15,524 nt of DNA from CAZYQW01 sp964649825 (GCA_964649825.1 CAZYQW010000022.1:1-15524), one strand, 5' to 3'; counted from the first letter of the stretch, positions 1 through 7,098 are shown. Notes: generated from the sequence alone by a model not told the origin. Numbers and translations: made by a program.

Positions 1-213
1 TTCCCGGCCCCGGCCGGCAACTCGGGATCGAATGCGACGGGGTTGAACGGCGGCTTCGTGATCCCGATCCCACCGCTCGCGGTGCTGATCGGCGTCCAGC
101 TCTACTTCTGGAACTGGCCGACCTCGATCGCGCCGTACAACGCGTTCCTCGACTTCACCGCCCACAGCGGGCATTCGAACACGAACGGCTACGACGTCCT
201 CTTCTTCCCGTAG
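1..213 (+). CDS. C-terminal fragment of a probable exported protein (5' end outside window)
   Basis: Frame 1 is open from the window edge to a TAG at 211-213, giving the last 70 residues of a protein whose start lies upstream. The fragment is rich in Gly, Asn, Pro and aromatic residues. It contains a hydrophobic stretch (about residues 19-36, with IPIPPLAVLIGVQLYF) and ends in GYDVLFFP. There are no cysteines and no catalytic motif. The pattern of a Pro-rich strand followed by LIGVQLYF recalls the C-terminal beta-rich regions of secreted Planctomycetota proteins, and there is a loosely similar PALVGFTV segment in the FG-GAP protein of this window. That likeness is an inference from short motifs. 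The gene is followed by a strong intrinsic terminator, which supports this being a real gene end. The function cannot be told from this part. Confidence 0.7.
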   Translation, partial: FPAPAGNSGSNATGLNGGFVIPIPPLAVLIGVQLYFWNWPTSIAPYNAFLDFTAHSGHSNTNGYDVLFFP

Positions 214-245
214 TCCGAGGCGGTCGAACCGACGTTCGAATCGAC

Positions 246-274
246 AGGGGGCGGCCCGTTTGGGGCCGCCCCCT
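246..274 (+). terminator. Rho-independent terminator after the first gene
   Basis: An 11-bp perfect stem (246-256 paired with 264-274, core gggggcggcc/ggccgccccc) has a 7-nt loop. It runs directly into a pyrimidine/T-rich tract (tcttctttt) from 274. It lies 33 nt past the TAG of the plus-strand gene. The opposite side of the stem is not T-rich, so it should act mainly on the plus-strand transcript and less on the convergent MBL-fusion gene, which ends at 329. Confidence 0.85.
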
Positions 275-328
275 CTTCTTTTCCCTCCGCCGTCGCGTCC
301 CGATCCCGGTTCGCGGACCGGCTCCTCT

Positions 329-1210
329 TCACGTTCCTGCGCGCGGACGACGCATCTCCCGCACGCATTCGACGAGGGCCTCCCGCGCCGCGCTCGGCTC
401 GAACCGCCCGCGGTGCCCATGGCCGGGGAGGAGCCACTCGAACGGAACGTCGATCAACCGCTCCACCGACTCGATCTGCGTGGACCAGTCGAACCAGCAC
501 GCGCTGCGAAACGCATAGATGCCGCCGGTGCGCGGGTTCCTCGCCAGGTGGTCGCCGGTGAACAGGTAGCGCTCGCCGTAGCGGAGGCAGGTCGAGCCCG
601 CGGTGTGACCCGGCGTCGGGATCGCCTCGAGGTCGTCGTCGAGCCGACTCGCTCGGTCGCCGCGCAGGACGACCTCGACCGCCTCGGTGTCCGGCTCGAG
701 GTCCGCCTCATGCAGGACGCGCCGGCATCCGAACCGCTCGCGATACCGCGCGTGGTCGGCCACGTCGTCGCGATGCGTGAGGAACATCCACGCGACTCCC
801 CCCAGCTCCTCGATCCGCTCGACCAGCGGCGCGGCGAAGCGCGGCGAGTCGACGAGCACGTTGCCCCGCCCGCCGTCGCGAACGATCAGGTAGCTCGTCG
901 CCCCGAAGCTCTTCTCGGAGTGGAAGCCGCAGGCGTACACGTTCCCGTCGACCGGATCGGGGAACGAGCGCAGCACGGCGCGCACGTCGTGGCGCTCGGT
1001 GGCATGGATCGAGGACGTTGGACACGCCACCAGCGCCTGCAGGGCCCGATGGACTTCCGCGGCGTCGCGGGGCTGGACGTGGACGCGTGACTGTCCGCGC
1101 GCCCGATCGAAGGTCGCCGGCGCCATCCACCGGCAGGTGTCGCAGTCGATGCACGAGGAGTCGACGAAGAAATCGCCGGGCGCGTTGGTCTCGAGTCGGA
1201 CCTTGGTCAT
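329..1210 (-). CDS. Ferredoxin-like domain fused to an MBL-fold metallo-hydrolase
   Basis: This 293-residue protein has two parts. Residues 1-70 form a small ferredoxin-like module with C20-x2-C23-x2-C26 and a distant C63-P, the ligand spacing of a single [4Fe-4S] cluster. Residues of about 88-290 are a metallo-beta-lactamase fold. The usual HxHxDH is replaced by a T-H-R-D-D-V-A-D-H run (H146 to H153), followed by PGHTAGS (H202), FTGDHL (D220) and LLPGHGH (H264, H266), so most metal ligands are present. A cytoplasmic, redox-linked hydrolase or oxygen/nitric-oxide-related role is possible, but the substrate is unknown. The gene lies 54 nt downstream of the kinase on the same strand and could be co-transcribed with it. 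No Shine-Dalgarno precedes the ATG, but TATCTG sits 9 nt upstream of it, which fits a leaderless message. There is no signal peptide. Confidence 0.88.
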   Translation of the reverse strand: MTKVRLETNAPGDFFVDSSCIDCDTCRWMAPATFDRARGQSRVHVQPRDAAEVHRALQALVACPTSSIHATERHDVRAVLRSFPDPVDGNVYACGFHSEKSFGATSYLIVRDGGRGNVLVDSPRFAAPLVERIEELGGVAWMFLTHRDDVADHARYRERFGCRRVLHEADLEPDTEAVEVVLRGDRASRLDDDLEAIPTPGHTAGSTCLRYGERYLFTGDHLARNPRTGGIYAFRSACWFDWSTQIESVERLIDVPFEWLLPGHGHRGRFEPSAAREALVECVREMRRPRAGT

Positions 1211-1264
1211 GGCGGTGCAGATAGCGCGCCGGGGCCCGGCTCGCGAGGGTCGCGTTGGTCGAGG

Positions 1265-2932
1265 CTACGGCCTCTGCTCGGACACGTCCGCGTGTCGCAG
1301 ACGGAACGTCTTCACCACGACCTTTCCGTCGCGCTCGGCCTGACGTTCCATCTCGCGAACGAAGTCGCCGAGGCTCGAGAACCGCGGCGCGCCGGCGACG
1401 TCGAGGCGGTTCGCCGGCGACGTCGTCGCGACTCCCATTCCCCGGTGATCGTCGGCGACGAAGGCGTCGGGAAGCCGCGCGCAAAGCACCTCCGCCTCCG
1501 GCACCGGCCCGGCGCCCGCGACCACCGCGATCAGCTCCGATCCGCCCGCGCTCGAGATCTCCCACCTCAGCACGTCGCCCTCGAACGTCCCCGGCAAGAC
1601 GTGCGTCGCCTTCGCGCGCAGCGGGTTCTCGAGGTCGCCGCCTTCGATCGGGAAGAGCTGGAACGACTCGCCTGCGAAGTCCTCGTTGAAGACGTAGACG
1701 TGGAGGTCCTCGCCGGCGTTCACGTCGAGCTGGAGCTGGTCGCCGAGCTGGATGACGCCGCCCTCGCCCAACTCCACCCGACCCTGCGCCCGCTCGACGA
1801 ACAAGTCGGCCCGGATCGCGAGCGGCTCCGGCGCGGTCACGATCCTCCACGTGAGGGCAGCGATCACCAGGAGCGCGAGCCCCCCGAACGCGCGGATCGC
1901 CTTCTGTCGCTTCGTCGCCTCGATCGACTCCGGAAGCAGCGGCTGAAGCGCGCGGATGAACTCGGTCGCGCTGGCGAAACGGTCGCCCTTGTCGCGCTCG
2001 ATCGCCCGTTCGACGACCGCCGCGAACGCCGGCGACACCCCGACGCCCGCCTGCGTGAGAGGCGTCGCGCGATCGACCTCGAGGCGCTCGCGGATCTCGT
2101 CCGGCGTCTTCCCCTCGAACGGAAACCGGCCCGACACGAGCCAGTAGAGGACGGCCCCCACCGCGAAGATGTCCGCCTGCGGGCCGACCTTCTTGCCGAC
2201 GAACTGCTCCGGCGGCATGACGACCGGCGTCCCCGCCACGAACGGGGCGATCGCGGTCTCGTCCTCGGCGGAGTAGGTGCGCGCGATGCCGAAGTCGAGC
2301 AGCACGATGCGGTCGTTCGGCGTTCGCATCACGTTCGACGGCTTCACGTCGCCGTGGACGAGCCCGGCCGCGTGGATCTCCTCGAGCGCGCGGCAGATCG
2401 CGATTCCGACCCGCGCCGCTTCCCCGGGCGTCATCGGCCCGTCTTCCTTCACGATTCGCTGCAGCGTCTTGCCACCGACGTACTCGAGCTCGATCTGGAG
2501 CTGCCCGTCCGGCTCATCGATCGAGTAGATCCGCACGATGTTCTCGTGGTCGAGCGCGGCGAGCAGGCGCGCCTCGCGGATGAACCGCTCGCGCGACGGT
2601 GCGTCGCGGAAGTGGGACTCGTTCAAGACCTTCAGCGCCACCTCGCGGTCGAGCGCGCGGTCGAGGGCGCGAAACACCTTGCCGTGCGAGCCGCGGCCGA
2701 TCTCCTCCATGACGTGCAGCCCGGTCTCGAGCGGAGCGCCGGCCGCGTGGGTCGCCTCGACCGCGGCACCGGCCCCGGCCGAGATGCGTCGCATCGCCTG
2801 CATCATCCGCAGCGACTGCAGCTCCTCCTTGGAGAGCTTGCCCTCGCCGGCGAGTCCGGCAAAGTCGACGTCGTGGCCGTCCGCGATCGACTGGGCGAGC
2901 TCGCGCAGGTTCTCACTCTTCTTCCCGTCCAT
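1265..2932 (-). CDS. Transmembrane Ser/Thr protein kinase with DUF4384-like C-terminal domain
   Basis: This 555-residue protein has a complete bacterial Hanks-type kinase domain at about 73-332. The motifs visible are GRGSHGKV (79-86), VALK with K101, REAR with E120, HGDVKPSN (D195, K197, N200), DFG (213-215), PPEQ (240-243) and ADIFAVG (D254). HGD in place of HRD makes it a non-RD kinase, so it may not need activation-loop phosphorylation. One membrane helix follows (about 347-364). The extracytoplasmic tail (about 368-545) resembles DUF4384 (GDQLQLDV, HVYVFNED, LFPIEGGDLENPL, LRWEISS), a probable sensor or ligand-binding region. The start is set by the AAGGAG at 2940-2945, 7 nt before the ATG. 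The gene overlaps the end of the sigma-factor gene by 20 nt. Targets are unknown; the coupled sigma factor is the obvious candidate. Confidence 0.93.
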   Translation of the reverse strand: MDGKKSENLRELAQSIADGHDVDFAGLAGEGKLSKEELQSLRMMQAMRRISAGAGAAVEATHAAGAPLETGLHVMEEIGRGSHGKVFRALDRALDREVALKVLNESHFRDAPSRERFIREARLLAALDHENIVRIYSIDEPDGQLQIELEYVGGKTLQRIVKEDGPMTPGEAARVGIAICRALEEIHAAGLVHGDVKPSNVMRTPNDRIVLLDFGIARTYSAEDETAIAPFVAGTPVVMPPEQFVGKKVGPQADIFAVGAVLYWLVSGRFPFEGKTPDEIRERLEVDRATPLTQAGVGVSPAFAAVVERAIERDKGDRFASATEFIRALQPLLPESIEATKRQKAIRAFGGLALLVIAALTWRIVTAPEPLAIRADLFVERAQGRVELGEGGVIQLGDQLQLDVNAGEDLHVYVFNEDFAGESFQLFPIEGGDLENPLRAKATHVLPGTFEGDVLRWEISSAGGSELIAVVAGAGPVPEAEVLCARLPDAFVADDHRGMGVATTSPANRLDVAGAPRFSSLGDFVREMERQAERDGKVVVKTFRLRHADVSEQRP

Positions 2933-3530
2933 CGCTCATCTCCTTCGCGACCAGCTCCAACCCGCGGCTCACCGCCATGCGCGCCGCGTCCGGCGACGGG
3001 AACCCGCACTCCGACGCGATCCACTTGTAATCGAGGTCCAGCTCGAGCCGCATCAGGACGGCGTGCCGCTGGCGCTCCGGAAGCGTCTCGAGCGCGCGCT
3101 CGAACGCCAGCAGATCCTCCTGCTGGAGGAGCGCCCGGTCGGGGCTCGGCCCACGCTGCGCCGGGTGGTAGCGCGACGCCTCGGGGAGCGCGGCGGCCTG
3201 CGAGAGCTTGCCCGGCGTCTTCGGGAGGTCGCGGATCGTGTTCATCGCCGCCTGCCTCAGGTAGGCCCAGAACGACCCGATGCCGCGGTGCTCGAACCGA
3301 TCGAGCGAGCGGAACACCTTGACGCACACCTCCTGGGTCACGTCCTGCGTGTCCATCACGCCGCGGGCAGCCGACGGCAGCCGGCCGTGGAGGAACCGCT
3401 CGAGCGGCACGCGGAACCGCAGGAACAGGTCGTCCCGCGCCGCGTCGTCGCCGCGCCGAACTCGCGCGAGCAGATCCGACGTGGCAAGGATGTCCTCTGG
3501 TTCGTTCATCACGGTGACCGGATCCGACAT
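2913..3530 (-). CDS. ECF-type RNA polymerase sigma factor
   Basis: This 205-residue protein has the sigma-70 region 2 / region 4 layout of the ECF family. Region 2 spans about 16-100 (SDLLARVRRGDDAARDDLF, then DTQDVTQEVCVKVFRSLDRFE and FWAYLRQAAMNTIRD). Region 4 spans about 135-195 (LPERQRHAVLMRLELDLDYKWIASECG, a helix-turn-helix). It would direct RNA polymerase to a private promoter set. The ATG at 3530 is preferred because GGAG (3538-3541) lies 7 nt upstream and the protein then begins close to the conserved region. An in-frame ATG at 3629, also with a good Shine-Dalgarno, would add 33 Pro/Ser/Arg-rich residues, and an ATG at 3509 would remove seven. The overlapping kinase gene downstream suggests translational coupling and shared signalling. 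No anti-sigma gene is present, as expected if the kinase replaces it. Confidence 0.93.
   Translation of the reverse strand: MSDPVTVMNEPEDILATSDLLARVRRGDDAARDDLFLRFRVPLERFLHGRLPSAARGVMDTQDVTQEVCVKVFRSLDRFEHRGIGSFWAYLRQAAMNTIRDLPKTPGKLSQAAALPEASRYHPAQRGPSPDRALLQQEDLLAFERALETLPERQRHAVLMRLELDLDYKWIASECGFPSPDAARMAVSRGLELVAKEMSDGREEE
2940..2945 (-). promoter_or_regulatory. Shine-Dalgarno of the kinase gene inside the sigma-factor gene
   Basis: AAGGAG on the minus strand ends 7 nt before the kinase ATG (2930-2932) and lies within the last codons of the sigma gene. It fixes the kinase start and explains how the overlapping gene is translated. Confidence 0.8.
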
Positions 3531-3584
3531 GCGATCGCTCCGATTCTGAACCAGGTCCGAGCGTGCCGCAAGCCGCGGGTGCCT

Positions 3585-3600
3585 CCCGCCGGCCGGCGGG
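3585..3600. repeat. 16-bp perfect palindrome in the sigma-factor leader
   Basis: The sequence cccgccggccggcggg is self-complementary and could form a 6-bp stem with a ggcc loop in RNA. It lies between the two candidate starts of the sigma factor (3629 and 3530). Depending on which start is used, it is either in the 5' leader or in the coding region. A role as an operator or attenuator is possible but unproven; GC-rich DNA makes such palindromes less surprising. Confidence 0.4.
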
Positions 3601-3777
3601 GAGGGGGAGATGGTCGAGTTGGTCTTCATGGTGGTCCCTCGTGGCGGAGGAAACGAGGGGGCGGGGCGAGGCGAACGCAGGTTCGCGAAAAACGCTCCGG
3701 ATCGACGCTCGCCCTGGCCCAACTCCGATCCGACGATGGCGACGCGGCGCCGGCCGGCCGAGCGCCCGCCGATGCGC

Positions 3778-5394
3778 TCACGCGTCGTTCGCGCCGCTCC
3801 GATCGAACGAATCGCGTTCGCCCGACACAATCTCCGCTCTCGCCTTCGCCTGATCGATGCTGTCCTGCACCGCGTTCATCAGCTCCAGTGCCGTGTACGG
3901 CTTCTCCAGGAAGCTCGCGCTTCCGGCGAAGGTCGCGATGTTGTCCTGCTCGTCGTAGCCGCTCGACAGGATGATGGGGACGTCGGGGCGGATGCGCCGG
4001 ATCTCGTGGAACGCCTCTTCACCGGACATGCGCGGCATCGCCATGTCCAGCAGGACGACCACGATCTCGTCCTTGAATCGCCGCATCTCGGTCAGACCGG
4101 CCAGTCCATCCTCGGCCAGGACCACGCGGAAACCCACCTCGGAGAGCACCGCTTTCGCGACGCTGAGCACGGTGGGCTCGTCATCGATCACGAGCGCCGT
4201 ACCCTCCGACTTGCGGCCCGCTTCCACGCGATAGGAAGGCGGCGCCTGGGTACGGTCCTTCACCGGGAACAGCACCGACAGCGAGGAGCCGCGTCCAGGT
4301 TCCGAGTAGATCTTGATCGCGGCGCCGTGGGCTCGCGCGATCCCGAGGACCGCGGCGAGGCCGAGGCCGTGTCCTCGCGACTTCGTGGTGAAGAATGGAT
4401 CGAAGAGTTGCTTCAGAGTCTCCTGGTCCATTCCGCAGCCCGTGTCGGACACCTTGACGTAGACGTACTGCCCGACGGGCAGCGGCTCCTTCATGTACGT
4501 CGAGTCGAAGAAGTACTCGTCGCAGTATCGCGTCCCGGTCTGGATCGAGATCGTGCCGGGGCCACCCTCCAGGGCGTCCGACGCGTTCGTGATCAGGTTC
4601 ATCACCACCTGCCGCACCTGCGGCGACGCGGCCTCGATGGCGGGCAGGCTCTCGGCGAGATCGCACCGGAGCATGGCGTTCTTCGAGATCGAGAGCCGCA
4701 GCATGTCCACCATCTCGGCGACCAGCGCGGAGAGGTGCAAGTGGCCGACGACGAACCGCCCTTTTCCGGAGTAGGCCAGAAGCTGCTTGCAGAGCTCGCT
4801 CGCGCGAATCGCCGAGCGTTCGATCTGCTGGAGACTCTCCTCGAGCCGGGATCCCTTTGGAACCTTCAACAGACAAAGGCTCGCGTTGCCCAGGATTCCG
4901 GTGAGCAGGTTGTTGAAGTCGTGCGCCAGGCCACCGGCGAGCAGCCCGAGGCTCTCGAGCTTCTGAACGTCACGCAGCCGATCCTCGATCCGGCGTCGCT
5001 CGAGGTCGAAGCGCTTACGTTCGATCGCGTACAAGATCGCGCGCTGGATGACGTTGTTCGGCTGCCCCTTGACCAGGTAGTCCTGCGCGCCCTCGCGGAG
5101 GATCATCGCCGCGAGGGCGGCGTCGCTGGAGCCGGTCAGGACCACGATCGGCACGGTCGGCGCCGCGCTCAGCGCGGTCCGCACCGCCTCGCTGCCGTGG
5201 GCATCGGGAAGGTTCAAGTCGAGCAGCACCGCGTCGACCGCGCCCGCCGCCATCTGCTCGCACGCGCTGGCGAGCGTCTCGACGTGGACCACGCTGTAAC
5301 GACGCGGACCGGCCTCCGCGAGGGCTCGACGGATCAACTCCGCGTCGATCGGTTCATCCTCGACCAACAACACTCGAATCGGGTCCTGGGTCAT
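3778..5394 (-). CDS. Hybrid histidine kinase, REC-HisKA-HATPase-REC
   Basis: This 538-residue soluble protein has three parts. The N-terminal receiver (about 6-125) has E12/D13, phosphoacceptor D59 in LLDLNLP, T87 and K109. The kinase core has an H-box AHDFNN with H158, an N-box NLITNASDAL (N266, N270), DTGCGM (317-322), FDPFFTTKS (331-339) and GHGLGL (341-346). The C-terminal receiver (about 399-515) has D404/D405, D450 in LLDMAMP, S477/S478 and K498. All catalytic residues are present. There is no membrane segment, PAS or other sensor, so input probably arrives by phosphorylation of the first receiver from another kinase, and output leaves through the second. The ATG at 5394 is chosen because REC homology starts at residue 6; upstream codons are open but Pro/Arg-rich and unlikely. 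A GGAAGG lies about 15 nt upstream, which is too far for a good Shine-Dalgarno. The gene is divergent from the aminotransferase. Confidence 0.93.
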   Translation of the reverse strand: MTQDPIRVLLVEDEPIDAELIRRALAEAGPRRYSVVHVETLASACEQMAAGAVDAVLLDLNLPDAHGSEAVRTALSAAPTVPIVVLTGSSDAALAAMILREGAQDYLVKGQPNNVIQRAILYAIERKRFDLERRRIEDRLRDVQKLESLGLLAGGLAHDFNNLLTGILGNASLCLLKVPKGSRLEESLQQIERSAIRASELCKQLLAYSGKGRFVVGHLHLSALVAEMVDMLRLSISKNAMLRCDLAESLPAIEAASPQVRQVVMNLITNASDALEGGPGTISIQTGTRYCDEYFFDSTYMKEPLPVGQYVYVKVSDTGCGMDQETLKQLFDPFFTTKSRGHGLGLAAVLGIARAHGAAIKIYSEPGRGSSLSVLFPVKDRTQAPPSYRVEAGRKSEGTALVIDDEPTVLSVAKAVLSEVGFRVVLAEDGLAGLTEMRRFKDEIVVVLLDMAMPRMSGEEAFHEIRRIRPDVPIILSSGYDEQDNIATFAGSASFLEKPYTALELMNAVQDSIDQAKARAEIVSGERDSFDRSGANDA

Positions 5395-5672
5395 CGTGCA
5401 GAAGGTCCCTTCCTTCGCAGGGCAGGTCGACTCGCGAGCTCCTCGAGCGCTCACGGCTGGCTCCCCGGAATTCGCTGTGCCGTCCGCGCGGCCGAACCGA
5501 TGGGCGGTCGACGAAGCGATAGCACCAATCGGGGTGGTGGGAAGATTCTCTCGCTGTCCGTTCCTTGGACCCGGGGAGGCGCGTACGCGCGTATTCGCGG
5601 TGGGACCGTAAGCTAAGGGAGGACGCATCGCGTCCGACCGAGGGCGGGGTCACGTGTCGGGTGGACCCGGTT

Positions 5673-5712
5673 CGGTCCGGTTCCTCGCTGTGTGCCGCGA
5701 AGAACCGGACCG
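5673..5712. repeat. Long imperfect hairpin (11 bp + mismatch + 4 bp)
   Basis: The arm cggtccggttc (5673-5683) pairs perfectly with gaaccggaccg (5702-5712). After one C-A mismatch, tcgc (5685-5688) pairs with gcga (5697-5700), leaving an 8-nt loop tgtgtgcc. No T-tract follows on either side, so it is not a classical terminator. It lies 86 nt upstream of the aminotransferase ATG. It could be a structured leader, a REP-like palindrome or a protein-binding site. Confidence 0.65.
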
Positions 5713-5720
5713 CTGGGAAC

Positions 5721-5747
5721 CCAGGGGCGGCATCCGCCCTCTCCTGG
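5721..5747. repeat. Second hairpin, 8 nt after the first
   Basis: The inner stem gggcgg (5725-5730) pairs with ccgccc (5734-5739) around a 3-nt loop (cat). The outer bases ccag (5721-5724) can pair with ctgg (5744-5747) across an unpaired tctc (5740-5743). With the preceding hairpin it forms a tandem structure in the leader of the aminotransferase gene. Confidence 0.45.
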
Positions 5748-5783
5748 CGCGGGTCCTGTGGGGGATCCGGGGGCGGTGGTCGA

Positions 5784-5789
5784 TAGGAT
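5784..5789 (+). promoter_or_regulatory. Possible -10 element for a leaderless aminotransferase message
   Basis: TAGGAT matches the TANNNT -10 pattern and ends 8 nt before the ATG at 5798. There is no Shine-Dalgarno in between and no good -35 at 17-18 bp. If it is active, transcription would start almost at the start codon and the hairpins at 5673-5747 would lie upstream of the transcript. Confidence 0.3.
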
Positions 5790-5797
5790 CCGCGGTC

Positions 5798-7045
5798 ATG
5801 AACGTCCGACGCACGACCCCTCGCGACTTCCTCGCCGGCGCGGCCGGCGGCGGCGACGATCCGATCTTCGCGCTGAATGCCGAGGCGCGGCGCCGGGCGG
5901 CGGCCGGCGAGGCGATCGTGAACGCCACGGTCGGCGCTCTGCTCGAGGACGACGGCTCGCTCTTCGTCCTTCCGTCGGTGGCCGACGCCCTCGCCGCGGT
6001 CCCCGCGCAGGCGGCGGCCGCGTACGCGCCGATCGCCGGCGACCCCTCGTTCATGGGGGCGGTCGTCCACGACCTGTTCGGTGGAACGCCCCTGGACGAG
6101 CTCAGCGTCGCGGTCGCGACCCCGGGCGGGAGCGGGGCGCTGCACCTCGCGATCGTGCAGTTCCTCGCGCCCGGTCAGGCGGTGCTTTCGCCCAGCTTCT
6201 ACTGGGGGCCATACCACACGATGGCGGTCCATGCGCGCCGCCGGCTCCAGACGTTCCCGATGTTCGACGCCCGCGGTCGCTTCGACCTCGCCGGATACGA
6301 ACAGGCTCTCGACGCGACGATCGCCGCGCAGGGTCGCGCCCTCGTCCTCCTGAACTTCCCGTGCAACAACCCGACCGGCTATTCGCTCGACGAAGCCGAA
6401 TGGGAAGCGGTGGCGGAAATCACCGCGCGTGCCGGCCGGCGCGCGCCAGTGGCGCTGCTCGTCGATCACGCGTACGCGCGGTTCGCAGGGAACGACGGCG
6501 ACGCGTGGCTCCGGCACGCGCCGAGGCTGATCGAGTCGACCCTCCTGCTCGTGGCCTGGAGCGCGTCGAAGTCGTTCCTTCAATACGGGGCGCGCGTCGG
6601 CGCGCTCGTCGCGGTGCACGGGGACCGAGACGTTCGAGATGCGATCGCGGACGCGCTTTCGTACGCCTGCCGCGGGACCTGGTCGAACTGCAACCACCGC
6701 GGGCTGCTCGCGGTCGGTGGCATCCTCGCGGACGATCACCAGCGGGCGCGCACGGCCGGCGAGCGCCGCCGCGCAATCGACACGTTGATGGGCCGCGTCG
6801 CCGCGTTTCGAGAGGCCGCGGCGGCCACGTCGTTCCGCTTCCCGCGGTACGAGGGCGGCTTCTTCGTGTCGGTGTTCACCGACGACGGCGCGGAGACCGC
6901 ACGCCGCATGCGCGAGTCGGGCGTCTTCGTCGTCCCGATGGACGGCGCGGTGCGCGTCGCGCTCTGCTCGACGCCGAAGAACCAGATCCCGCGTCTGGTC
7001 GGCGCGCTCGACGCCGCGGTGATCGATCGACTCGAGGAGGGTTGA
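5798..7045 (+). CDS. PLP-dependent aminotransferase, class I/II fold (aspartate/aromatic type)
   Basis: This 415-residue protein has the length usual for fold-type I aminotransferases. The family landmarks are GGSGAL (110-115, the cofactor phosphate region), the NPTG loop (191-194), D223 and Y226 (LVDHAYARF, contacts to the pyridine ring and O3'), the Schiff-base lysine K258 in SASKSF and R266 eight residues later. It should transfer amino groups between an amino acid and a 2-oxo acid in the cytoplasm. The N-terminal pattern NATVGALLEDDGSLFVLPSV with AYAPIAGDP is typical of aspartate/tyrosine-type enzymes, but the substrate cannot be set from sequence alone. The ATG at 5798 is chosen because the upstream in-frame extension to 5654 runs through the hairpin region and has no homology. 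There is no Shine-Dalgarno. No biosynthetic neighbours hint at a pathway. Confidence 0.92.
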   Translation: MNVRRTTPRDFLAGAAGGGDDPIFALNAEARRRAAAGEAIVNATVGALLEDDGSLFVLPSVADALAAVPAQAAAAYAPIAGDPSFMGAVVHDLFGGTPLDELSVAVATPGGSGALHLAIVQFLAPGQAVLSPSFYWGPYHTMAVHARRRLQTFPMFDARGRFDLAGYEQALDATIAAQGRALVLLNFPCNNPTGYSLDEAEWEAVAEITARAGRRAPVALLVDHAYARFAGNDGDAWLRHAPRLIESTLLLVAWSASKSFLQYGARVGALVAVHGDRDVRDAIADALSYACRGTWSNCNHRGLLAVGGILADDHQRARTAGERRRAIDTLMGRVAAFREAAAATSFRFPRYEGGFFVSVFTDDGAETARRMRESGVFVVPMDGAVRVALCSTPKNQIPRLVGALDAAVIDRLEEG

Positions 7046-7055
7046 CCACCGCGGT

Positions 7056-7096
7056 GCCTCGGTCGCCGGGCGCGCGGATGAGGCGACCGCCGAGGC
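7056..7096. terminator. Hairpin after the aminotransferase gene, possible terminator without T-tract
   Basis: The arm gcctcggtcgcc (7056-7067) pairs with ggcgaccgccgaggc (7082-7096) as 5-bp and 7-bp stems with a 3-nt bulge on the right arm. It starts 11 nt past the aminotransferase stop. There is no run of T, so termination would be Rho-dependent or inefficient; it may simply be a stabilising 3' structure. Confidence 0.4.
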
Positions 7097-7098
7097 CG

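Larger units (their letters stand above)
5395..5797. other. Divergent intergenic region between histidine kinase and aminotransferase
   Basis: These 403 bases hold no supported gene. The open frames that cross it are unbroken because of the high GC content and encode Arg/Pro-rich sequence with no family signature. It should contain the promoters of both flanking genes. I see no convincing -35/-10 pair for the histidine kinase. Near the aminotransferase start there is a TAGGAT at 5784-5789. The right-hand half (5673-5747) contains two adjacent hairpins, listed separately. Confidence 0.6.

Noticed and set aside
5395..5628. N-terminal extension of the histidine kinase to ATG 5628
   Set aside because: The added 78 residues are Pro/Arg/Ser-rich without a domain, and the receiver domain starts normally from ATG 5394.
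5654..5797. N-terminal extension of the aminotransferase to ATG 5654
   Set aside because: The extra 48 codons run through both hairpins and match nothing in the family; ATG 5798 gives the usual length.
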